64,000 bases of DNA from Eurosta solidaginis (taxonomy: Eukaryota; Arthropoda; Insecta; Diptera; Tephritidae): the NCBI RefSeq assembly GCF_040869045.1, contig NC_090322.1, positions 177,086,672-177,150,671 of the forward strand. Reading direction: 5' to 3'. Positions within the stretch are counted from its first letter, which is position 1. Each line of letters begins with the position of its first letter. Both the position numbers and the translations under genes were made by a program. Below are positions 23,471 through 32,451 of the stretch, one piece after another. Under the pieces are notes generated by a model. The model ran no database searches and was not told where the DNA came from. It saw nothing but the letters and a program-made list of their open reading frames with translations.

Positions 23471-24665
23471 TATCTTATATATATAAAAATGAATTGTTGT
23501 TCGTTAGTCTCGCTAAAACTCGAGAACGGCTGAACGGATTTATCTCATCTTGGTCTTGAATTATTCGTGGAGGTCTAGGGAAGGTTTAAAAGGTGAGAAA
23601 AATTCGAATACTTGCCGGGACAAACAGTCTGATATATAAAATTCTTCTGTCACAGTTTTAGAGGCTTAACTCCTCCGAAACGGCTTAACCGATTCTCATG
23701 AAATTTTGTGAGCATATTTGGTAGGTCTGAGAATGGGCCAACGTCTACCTTTTTTTTCGCTACGTGCCTAGGGTCTTGAGATCAAAACGTGGACCCGGAT
23801 ACCCCTAGAATGTGTTTATACAATATGGATATGAAATGAAAGCCGTTGATGAGTGCTATAGCACAGGATAATTTTCATACTCCTGGGTGACTAGGGTCTC
23901 GAGATATAGGCCGAAACGTGGAACCGGGTACCCCTAGAATGTGTTTATACAATATGGATATCAAATGAAAGCTGTTGATGAGTGCTATAGTACAGGATAA
24001 TTTTCATACAACTGGGATGCTAGGGTCTAGAGATATAGCCCAAAACGTGGACCCGGGTACCCCTAGAATGTGTTTATACAATATGGATATCAAATGAAAG
24101 CTGTTGCTGAGAGCTCTAAAGTTCATTGTGATATTCGGTTTAGTCGCATCAACCTGGCAAAACTGATAAATATGCATGCGAAGCCGAAATAAAGACAAGA
24201 ATTAATAATACCAACATACCTATTTACATACGTCCTATTCGTTTTGCCTGAAATTTCATATATAAATTTGCCTATATTAGTATTTACGATGCTCTTTTCC
24301 GGGAAGTAAACCAGAGACGGATTGGGACTGGTATTAGGGCTAGGACTGGGAATGAGACTGAAACTCGGAGGGGGAATGAGACTTGGAATGGGACTGGAAC
24401 AAAATACATACCACCCTCTGGGACTGGCAATAAGAGATGAAGAAGAAGGAGAAAAACTTGAGAGAAGAAAAAAGAGAGAAGGAGACTGAGAAAGAGATAG
24501 AATGAGACGAATATGGAGATGAAGCGAAAAAGACGGAGGGGGGAGTGAATAAAAAGATTAACAAAAAGTGTAGAGGGGTAGGGCAGAGTTAGACGGAAAA
24601 AGATTATTAAAATGTATGCAGATAGGCCAAATTTAGGGCAGAACAACGTCTGCCGGGTCTGCTAG
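23471..24665. mobile_element. Helentron-like non-autonomous element with 129-bp tandem repeats
   Basis: The left end contains AATTGTTGTTCGTTAGTCTC and CTCGAGAACGGCTGAACGG. The right end is ACGTCTGCCGGGTCTGCTAG. Both are flanked by TATCTTATATATATA. I recall these end sequences from widespread insect non-autonomous Helentron/Helitron elements. Inside are three tandem units of 129 bp (CCCTAGAATG at 23803, 23932 and 24061) containing GTTTATACAATATGGATATC. A purine-rich GGGACTGG/GAGA block (24300-24600) follows; its long - strand frame is an artefact of that composition. Confidence 0.55.
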
Positions 24666-25218
24666 TATATCTTATATATATATATATATATATCTATACA
24701 TATGACTCACTATTGCTACCAATATCGTTCGAACAACCAGAAGCAAATAATATACGTGCATATAACACATAGCGCTATACAAATTTAATATTTATTGCTT
24801 TTATAACAAGTTTTCTTGGTACATATTACATGTTAGTGTCATTATACTATGCGTTATACCAAATTGATATTTTGTTAAACTCAAAAATAAGTCCTACTAC
24901 AACAACATACACTATATACACTACACACACTTACCTACATTTTCACAGAGTGAATAACTATTCGTAAGTCAACAATGCTGTAGCCCTGGTTAAGAAACCT
25001 GCACTATCGCATTGTTTTTTTTTTTGTAGCATACATACGTTAATAGAAATGAATTATAAATAAATAATTATTTAAAATGGGAATGCTGGCGCCGCCATTT
25101 ATTTAGAAGGCACTTAGGGAAACAGGTAAGGGGCCACCGAAAATTAGGTGCGTCGGTGGCCATGGTTTTGAGGGTAGGTACAAGCACCGGGCGTCGCAAC
25201 AACACCCGCGGCGCCCCT
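24666..25218. other. (TA)n microsatellite and unassigned sequence
   Basis: 24666-24710 is a (TA)n run. The rest shows no gene. 25076-25218 is GC-richer and precedes the LTR. Confidence 0.35.
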
Positions 25219-25561
25219 AGTTATATTCGGCCCTTTTCCTTTTTGTATTTTAATTTTTCAGCGTTTTTTTGTTTGAATTTCAGCGTTAGTAACCGGCCAT
25301 GTCCGGTTCGGTAAATTTTTTTTCGTTAGATTTTTTTTTTTTTGAAGTTTAAATTTTGAATGCTTAATGGTCTTACCGTGACATCCGGTTCGACCGGATG
25401 TTGTTCTAGTTTGAATTTATAAGCGTTTTGAGTCGGTCTCTGCACTTCTGTCAGGGTTTTTTGATTTTGACAGCTTTCAGTTTTGATAGGCATGATAGGA
25501 ACTTTTTTCTGATTATGGCGCAGAGTGATCATCGTTGACAGTTGCTGAGCGCGCCATAACA
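25219..25561 (+). repeat. LTR (+), left member of an inverted LTR pair
   Basis: The sequence from AGTTATATTCGGCCC to CGCGCCATAACA is followed by a primer-binding site TGGCGCCCAACGTGG at 25564-25578, complementary in style to tRNA-Lys. Diagnostic internal motifs AACCGGCCATGTCCGGTTCG and ACATCCGGTTCGACCGGATG recur in inverted order at 26200 and 26110. So the LTR at 25871-26323 is the same sequence in the opposite orientation. No gag or pol lies between them. Confidence 0.7.
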
Positions 25562-25563
25562 GA

Positions 25564-25578
25564 TGGCGCCCAACGTGG
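25564..25578 (+). other. Primer-binding site of the LTR element
   Basis: TGGCGCCCAACGTGG starts two bases after the LTR, the usual position for a PBS. A matching PBS core in reverse (TTGGGCGCCA, 25859-25868) precedes the opposite LTR. Nearby, 25623-25639 and 25676-25694 form a hairpin-like pair (GACCATCCCACC / GGTGGGATGGTT). Confidence 0.7.
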
Positions 25579-25870
25579 CACCTGAGGCGCTGGTCGCGGG
25601 GGTAAGTCGGGTCAACCTGTGAAGTTGACCATCCCACCAGTCCGAGTGAGCAGCTACAGGAGCTGCCACCTACGTTGCGGTGGGATGGTTGGACAGATCA
25701 GGTTGTCCGGGCTGGTCATCGGGGGCTGTGGCTGACGGAGCCACGGACTTCACGTCAAGTTATCCGGATTTTTTTTCACCCGGTGAGGCAGTGCTGAACG
25801 CACTTAGTTTTTTTGTAAGTGGGTATATACGTTGCCGGAATGTTGTCCGTAGTCGGCGTTGGGCGCCATC

Positions 25871-26323
25871 TGTTATGGAATCGCATTTACAGTGGAAGCA
25901 GTAAGGAAGGCGGTCGGCATGGTGTGGTGGTGCTCAATGGCTAGTCATTGTCGGCTGGGGCGGATCCTTGCCAACCTTACTGTTCCTGCGCCATAAACAG
26001 AAAAAAGTTCCTATCATGCCTATCAATACTAAGAGCTATCAAGTTCAAAAAAAACCGACAGAAGCGCAGAGACCGACTCAAAACGCTTATCAATACAAAT
26101 TAAAACGACATCCGGTCGAACCGGATGCCACGGACAGACCGTTGACATATTCAAAAATTTAAGTTCAAATTCAAAAAAAACTGACGCAAAAAAAAAATTA
26201 CCGAACCGGACATGACCGGTTACCACTCTGAAATCAAGATAAAAAAAAAAAAACTGCTGAAAAATAAAATTGCAAAAAAAAAAGCTGAAAATTAAAATAA
26301 AAAAAGAAATGGGCCGAATATAC
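25871..26323 (-). repeat. LTR (-), right member of the inverted pair
   Basis: This is the reverse complement of the LTR at 25219-25561, with about 110 extra bases near its PBS-proximal end (25875-25985, containing GGCGGTCGGCATGGTG). Its far end has GGGCCGAATATACTGGGCCG. The PBS side faces the PBS of the + copy, giving LTR-PBS-spacer-PBS-LTR. Confidence 0.7.
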
Positions 26324-26820
26324 TGGGCCGAACTCCTTTTATGTTTGTATTATTTCATATTCTGCACGCGGAAAAGCACTTACACGGGATTAGGTTGCTT
26401 TTCCAAAAGTGAATTAAACAAAAAAGGGAGCAACCTGAATTTACTTAAGTTGCTTTCCCCAGCGGTAGTTAGAAACTTATTTCGAATATTTTTTACCTTT
26501 TCTATCTTATGTGACTTAAGTTGTTTTAGCAAATGCATTAGTGACAAATATTGAGTTAAGATGCTCTTACAGATTTCTTATCTCCGTAAGTAGCCATGAT
26601 ATTATTACGGCGATTGGACAGAAATGATCGTCCAAAAAAAGTTTCTTTATTATTAAAAAACTGGAAAATTTACTTACCTCGACTTAAAGCCGGAGTCATT
26701 GGTGCCGTATGTCGTATCGCTGTATCCATATCCCTAACGTAATCAGCTGTTTATCGTTACGACGGTAAACCAAAACCCAATTGGTTGGCTACGATACGGT
26801 TACTTAAGCTTAATCTGGAG

Positions 26821-27411
26821 CAGGCATGCTTAACCAACGAAACGATATCATTTCGTTACGATAATCAACGTTAATAAACGGAACGAAGTCATTTCGTTTC
26901 GTTTATTAACGTTAAGATCGTCAAATTAACGAAATGATTTCGTTTCGTTTTCTGCCATATCAAAACGAAATCAAATCGTTTATGTTGATTATTAATTTCA
27001 AACTATGCTGGCAAAGCTGATTGATGGCGGAGTCATTAAAGGTGAAAGCATTATCCAAGCTGATTGCAACTTTTCTCATGAATTTTGACAGTACGAACAT
27101 TTCTCAGAGTATTTTTGACATTACCACCAACGAATTACACAAACAAATTACATAGAGTTTGTGTGTGTATGTGCGCTCGTTGTTGCCACCTTACGGCTTC
27201 ACCATGGCTATAGCATTGCCAGCACAATTCAAACATAAAGTATCACGTTTTCGTTAACGTTTTTAACGTTAACGAAAGCTTTTCGTTTCGGTTAAAAACG
27301 AGATACAATTTATCTTGATAATTTCTTTATCGATAATATTTCGAAGTGTTTCAACGGAAACGGTGGAAATTTTTTGATAAACGATTAGCTTAACGTTAAG
27401 GTGCATCCCTG
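26821..27411. mobile_element. hAT-type MITE with 8-bp target duplication
   Basis: The ends are CAGGCATGC and GCATCCCTG. They are flanked by perfect 8-bp duplications ATCTGGAG at 26813-26820 and 27412-27419. Subterminal regions are rich in AACGTTAA and AACGAAA(C/T). There is no transposase. The 591-bp size, CAGG ends and 8-bp duplication indicate hAT. The duplicated site is part of a family A MITE end. Confidence 0.85.
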
Positions 27412-27526
27412 ATCTGGAGACATTGGTGCTTTATCGGTAACCGTATCGGTAACCTTTTAACAGCTGATTCGACCAACCTTATGAGAATCAATGCAATCGA
27501 TTATTGGTGCCGCTAAGGTCGTAACC

Positions 27527-27878
27527 ATTGTTTACTATATAGTTTGGCAGCTTAAGTAGATGTTATGTTGCGAATAGAGTGGAAGGCAGTGGACTAGGCA
27601 GTCGAATGTCATATAATGAAGAAATGGTGTTCGGAGATTTTTCAAAGTTAAAAAAAAAATGATAAAAGCTTTAAAATAAATAAAACTATTGTTTTATTAA
27701 CAACAAAAACGCCATATATATTCCGTATACATAAATTTGTAAGGATTATCTCACTTTAAAATTTGAATTAAATAATCTAAAGTTTTTTTTTTTTGAAACT
27801 GAGTCGAGAACTGTGCGTGTGAATGTGCGAATTTTCACCGATCAGCTGTTAGTTGCGCTACTTGGTAAAATTTACAAT
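27527..27878. mobile_element. 352-bp insertion with 10-bp flanking duplication
   Basis: It is flanked by GGTCGTAACC at 27517-27526 and 27879-27888. Undisrupted family A copies have this motif once. Ends ATTGTTTACT... and ...TTTACAAT give only weak inverted similarity. An 8-10-bp duplication would fit hAT, P or Mutator-like elements. Confidence 0.7.
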
Positions 27879-28032
27879 GGTCGTAACCGTATCGTAGCCA
27901 ACCAATTGGTTTTTGGTTAACCGTCGTAACGATAAACAGCTGATTACGTTAGGGATACGACTACAGAAATACGACATACGGCACCAATGACTCCCGCTTT
28001 AGGTTGTTCTTTCAAATGTCCCCAGATATATT

Positions 28033-28384
28033 ACCGATGGTCCATTTACGACAATCACTGCTGTGAATGCCTTCAGTGTTTCAAACGCTCACCAAAATCA
28101 CTACAGTATAATGGCAGCACTCACTGTTACGTTTGGACTGTGCCGGTACAGCTGATCATGTAACGTCACGCGCAACAAGTACACCTTTTGTTTTGATTTA
28201 TTTCTTCTTGTACATAGTTGTTTGACAGTAGCCATCTGAGTTGAATACAAATTAACTTAAACTAAAAGAATCATTCGAATTAAAATAATACTATTAGTTT
28301 AACACATCAATGCAGTGAACAATAAATTCATATCTAATTGTATTCGAAGCAAAAAAATTAGAAAGGCCAGTAGCCGCACAAAAT
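28033..28384 (+). promoter_or_regulatory. fu upstream region / 5' UTR
   Basis: Only about 350 bp separate the end of the transposon complex from the fu start codon. The region must hold the fu 5' UTR and probably its core promoter, unless transcription starts inside the transposon. I see no convincing TATA box, and the transcription start is not assignable from sequence. Confidence 0.4.
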
Positions 28385-31300
28385 ATGAATCGCTATACGG
28401 TAAGTTCACTGATTGGCGAAGGCTCATTTGGCCGAGTTTATAAGGCTATACGAAAAGAGGATGCGCAAGTAGTTGCTATTAAAATTATCTCAAAGGTAAA
28501 CTAATTCATTAATTCCCTAAATATTAAGTAAAAAATACATTAGAAATCTTCTTCCACAGCGTGGGCGCAGCAGCCGTGAGCTAAAGAGTCTTCGACGCGA
28601 ATGTGAAATACAAGCACATCTCAAGCATCCAAATGTTATTGAAATGTTGGAATCTTTTGAAATAAAGAACGATTTAATTGTAGTCACTGAGTATGCTCTC
28701 ATCGATTTGCATCGTTATCTTGGACGTCATGGCGCAATGCCCGAAGACCGTGCGCAACAGCTTATATGCCATTTAGTATCAGCTTTGTACTATCTACATT
28801 CGAATCGCATATTACATCGTGACTTGAAGCCACAAAATGTCTTACTCAATGAGGATATGCACGCAAAATTATGTGACTTTGGTTTGGCACGCAATATGAC
28901 CATGGGTACCCATGTACTCACATCTATTAAGGGTACACCGCTTTATATGGCACCAGAGCTTTTGGCTGAGAAACCATATGATCATTTGGCTGATTTATGG
29001 TCGTTGGGATGTATTTCGTATGAATCACTAGCAGGTGCACCACCATTTTGTACAACATCCATATTGCATTTGGTAAAAATGATTAAGCATGAAGAGGTGA
29101 AGTGGCCAACGTTTTTGAGCAGCGATTGTCGTTCATTTTTGCAGGTAAATATCACAAAAAAACAAATCTATACTTACACCTCACCTACGTGGTTGAGTAA
29201 CCAACAAGGTCCAATTTTCATTTCGCTAAGCTAAGAAACCGTCGTGGAGTGTCTTTGTCGTTAATACAACAACAACAAAGAAACATATCTTATCTGGAAC
29301 CAGTTATAGTATCTACATTAGAGGTGCACAGCTTTTATCAAACCTATTGATACAATATTGAACTCCTTGATCGTTAAAACCTCCTCTTTTGCATTCCATG
29401 CCTATAGGTTCGCCAACAACCGGAGTTAACAGTGTAAGCTAACTTGAAAGAAAGTGGAAGATTGAAAGTGAGAGCCATCATATGGATATTAAGGCACCCT
29501 GCCCTTGTCAGTCCTTTCCGTAACTGATATAGGCCATTGGATTGTGACATTAAAATGGTCCCTGAATACTGATTTCACGCTGTATTTCGAATACTTGCTA
29601 TATATTTTCCATTATAGCTGTGACCGTCGTTAGGCTTCAATTACAATTTGCAAATGTGCTGTGCTATCACGTTTGCATTCCACCAGCGGGTTAAGGGGCT
29701 TGGAATACTCCAGCGCTAGACATGGCTTTCGTAAAAGGCGACTTAAATCCACGGACCTATAGGCTCGGAGGGGGAATCAAATAATAGGCTAGGGCTAATA
29801 CCAGTAGGTGCACTACTGGTGCATACCGGACTGGCTTCATTTATAGCACTCCCTAACCCTTCGGCGAGTGGTTTTGGGATTGCAAAAACTACAACAACGT
29901 TGTACATATTTTTAATCTCATACTGCTTTCCGCATGTATTTCAGGGCTTACTGGAAAAGGATCCATCGTTACGTATATCCTGGACACAGATATTGTGTCA
30001 TCCATTTGTGGAAGGCAAACTCTACATCTCTGGCATAAAAGCAAATAACTCACCTTTTACGAATCCATCGAAGAAGAAAATTAGCAAGACCTCACAAGCG
30101 CAACGGTAGGATTGTACTAATTTTACATTAAGCATGCACTTTTTAAAACCTTATATTTAGTTCTAGCTCTTCCAATTCAGGCGACCCCACTAAACATACA
30201 AATGCTTCCAAATCGAGCTCCACAAAATCTTCGCAGTCAACCAATGATAACTTAACTTCATCGCGTGACAGTATTAATGCTATACCGCCCAGCGATATTG
30301 AGAATCTAGAAACTGATGTAGAGGAAAATATTAATTCTGTGGAAGTGCCATTTACTGAGCAATCTTTTAAAGATGCGGACGATTTGAAAAATCATAATAT
30401 TTTGCCACATTTTAATATTGTAGCAGAAGCCGCTGCAGCCGTACCTGTTATTAATTCGCAAACATGTTTTGTTAGTGGCAATAATAATATGATACTTAAT
30501 CGTATGAATGATAATTTTATGTACCCGCTAAGTGAAAGTACTATGGCGAAGGAGGAGCTTCAACTACAGCAACTGCGAGAGGATATGAAAAATCAGCAAC
30601 CACAACGCGAGCATCAACAACGTACACAACAACAAATGCAGCAGCAACAAATAGCGCTACCAAAACAGCAACAAACGGCTCTTCCACAACAGCAGCAGCA
30701 GCAGCAACAACAACAAAAACATCAACATCACCAACAGCAACAAAAATCTACATCTCACACCTCCAAATCACAAGATCCAACGTTAACTTCAAACGAAAAT
30801 GCCAAAATTTCGCACGGCAAAGATTTGGAAAGACGTAAATTAAGTCAAAATTTGGATAATTTCTCATTACGCTTGGGGCATACCATCGATTTGGAGACAC
30901 AACGTAGCAAACTTAATGATCGTAGAGATAGAGATAAGGATAAGGATATGGAAAAGGAGAATAAACCTACTAAGAGTATCGTCGTGCAGTCCTCAGATGA
31001 GAAGCGCAGCAATGAGTAATTAAAACAAATACCAAATTATATAAATACATACACAAATGCACATATCTATTTTTTGTTTGTTTAGAAATTCACCACCCTG
31101 TCTTTTGCCTGGCTGGGACTCTTGTGACGAAGCTCAAAGCCCGCCTATCGAAAATGATGAATGGTTAGAATTTTTGAATCGTACAATACAAGAAGTAGTA
31201 GACGGTGAATTGGATCCGTTAAAGCAACATAATTTAGTAAGTATTTGTAGAAAGTAAATGTTCTGGGTATGTAATTAATTATACTTTTTTAGGTAAGCAT

Positions 31301-32285
31301 CATAGTAGCACCGCTGCGTAACTCTAAAGCAATACCGAAAGTTGTGAATAGAGTTGCACAATTATTATCGTTGCCATTTGTCTCTGATGAGCCACTAAGC
31401 GTTATAGAGTTAGTACAAAATGTGAGCACTTACTACATATTGTTTATATATTTATATTAGTATATATATTTAATCATTAACAATGTGAATTCTATGCTCA
31501 AAATGTTTGTTTAGATTTATATTGATGTCAAACTTGTGCCCAATCTTATGTATGCTTCCAAGTTGTTGATTTGTCACAACTCAGTCGGTGATTCAAGTTC
31601 CTCCTCGACACATACACATGGCCGAGGAGAGGGTGCAGTACGTGCAATGAGTGAACTTAATAACGAAGAAATATCCACTTTATCTCGGCTCTATGAATTA
31701 ATATGCCATTTGGTGCATTTGAAGCAACAGTTCCTCTCACAATTTTGTGATGCTGTAGCTATATTGGCAGCTAGTGAGTTGCTTATTATCCTGCTGCAAC
31801 CAGGTATGTTAATATTTGTAACAGAAATCGCACTCTATAATTTGCTTATATTATTTTTTTTAGATTTCAAAAACCCTGATGCTGTACGCATTTCACACAA
31901 CATATTAAGTCTATTAATATGTGTGTTACGCGAATTGCCCGAAAATGCGGAATTAGTCGAAAAAGTTATATTCAGCACAAAATTGAAATTGTTAATGTTA
32001 TTCAAATGTACTGATGATTCAATACACATGCGTATGTGCATGTTGTTTCGGTTATTGGCACGATTTAGTCTGCGTGGTTTACAAAATATTTGGTGTACGG
32101 AAATAAAAAAATCAATTGAAGAATTTGCAGATAATAAAAATGCAGAAGTAAGGGAGGTACGTCTACAACTTATATGAGTTGAGATATGAATTTGTAATAC
32201 ATACTCTAAATATAAAAAATTTTTTTATTCATAGATTGCTGAAAGTACCTTGGAAGAGTTACGTCATTTTAGTTTCTATGCATAA
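28385..32285 (+). CDS. fu: fused: Hedgehog-pathway serine/threonine kinase, nine coding exons
   Basis: Fused is the kinase that acts with Cos2, Su(fu) and Ci downstream of Smoothened. Coding exons: 28385-28495, 28560-29144, 29945-30105, 30161-31015, 31086-31236, 31293-31421, 31515-31803, 31864-32156, 32235-32285. All borders are GT-AG and the phases agree, giving 874 residues (Drosophila Fu is about 805). The N-terminal kinase domain (about 1-260) is intact: G-loop GEGSFG (11-16), VAIK Lys33, HRDLKPQN with Asp125, DFG Asp143, APE 168-170. Thr151, Thr154 and Thr158 lie at activation-loop positions I recall as phosphorylated in fly Fu. A Gln-rich insert (about 420-483) sits in exon 4. The C-terminal regulatory region is recognisable ([32 protein letters not shown], the end [11 protein letters not shown]). 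Intron 2 (800 bp) holds repeat fragments; the others are 55-93 bp. The start is the first ATG of the conserved MNRYTVSSL. Confidence 0.95.
29230..29277 (+). repeat. (CAA)-tailed repeat remnant in fu intron 2
   Basis: AGAAACCGTCGTGGAGTGTC, TTTGTCGTTAATACAACAAC: a diverged 3' tail of the short repeat family, inside fu intron 2. Confidence 0.4.
29692..29898 (+). repeat. Short repeat family copy in fu intron 2
   Basis: It starts ACCAGCGGGTTAAGGGGCTT, carries GGCTTTCGTAAAAGGCGAC, and ends CTTCGGCGAGTGG...CTACAACAACG. It thus has both the 5' head and the 3' tail of the family, but is shorter than the composite inferred from other copies. It accounts for part of the unusually long second intron of fu. 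Confidence 0.55.
30580..30755 (+). repeat. CAA/CAG-rich trinucleotide tract coding for polyglutamine in fu
   Basis: Runs of CAG and CAA codons encode a Gln-rich segment of Fu (about residues 420-483), including an uninterrupted stretch from mixed CAG/CAA codons near 30690-30715. It is in frame and lies outside the kinase domain. Length polymorphism would be expected. Confidence 0.85.
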
Positions 32286-32451
32286 AATGCACGCAACATG
32301 TTAATGCGAGAAAACCCACCAAATGCAATGAGATTTTAGTTTTAAGTTTATTTTTAGATTTTATTAACTATTACAAAAAGTATTCCCCGTTTTTTCATAA
32401 ATTTACGCTAAAAGATCAAGTATTAAAAAGAAATAATGTACGAATTTACAT
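32286..32451. other. Convergent 3' ends of fu and the astacin gene
   Basis: About 166 bp separate the two stop codons. On the + strand an ATTAAA (about 32423) is a possible fu polyadenylation signal. On the - strand an AATAAA complement (TTTATT near 32347) could serve the astacin gene. If both are used, the two 3' UTRs overlap antisense. Confidence 0.4.

Larger units (their letters stand above)
26684..28002. mobile_element. MITE family A: tail-to-tail pair interrupted by two younger insertions
   Basis: Family A has ends AAGCCGGAGTCATTGGTGC and AAGCTGGAGACATTGGTGC and a body with TCAGCTGTTTATCGTTACGA. Here one truncated + copy (26684-26807) is joined to a reversed copy. That reversed copy is broken by a hAT MITE (26821-27411) and by a 352-bp insert (27527-27878). 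The whole stack splits the right TIR region of the composite transposon. Uninterrupted relatives are at 44848-45273 and 46459-46690. Confidence 0.75.
20121..28032 (-). mobile_element. Composite DNA transposon with 32-bp TIRs and nested insertions
   Basis: The left TIR, AATATATCTGTGGACATTTG, continues AAAGAACAACTT. The right end, read inward from 28032, is AATATATCTGGGGACATTTG continuing AAAGAACAACCT. ACTTAAG motifs recur inside both ends (20150, 20380, 20470; 26440, 26513). The transposase is on the - strand at 20680-21930. Later insertions expand the element to 7.9 kb: a Helentron-like element (23471-24665), an inverted LTR pair (25219-26323) and a MITE stack (26684-28002). The MITE stack sits inside the right TIR region, between GACTTAA and AGGTTGTTC. 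No target duplication is evident. The superfamily is uncertain. Confidence 0.6.

Noticed and set aside
24284..24646. 120-codon frame on the - strand
   Set aside because: It is a by-product of the purine-rich GGGACTGG/GAGA tract; composition is Phe/Leu/Ser repeats.
31536..32177. 213-codon frame as a separate gene
   Set aside because: It is fu exon 7, intron 7 and exon 8 read through; the intron has normal GT-AG borders and the protein matches only when it is removed.
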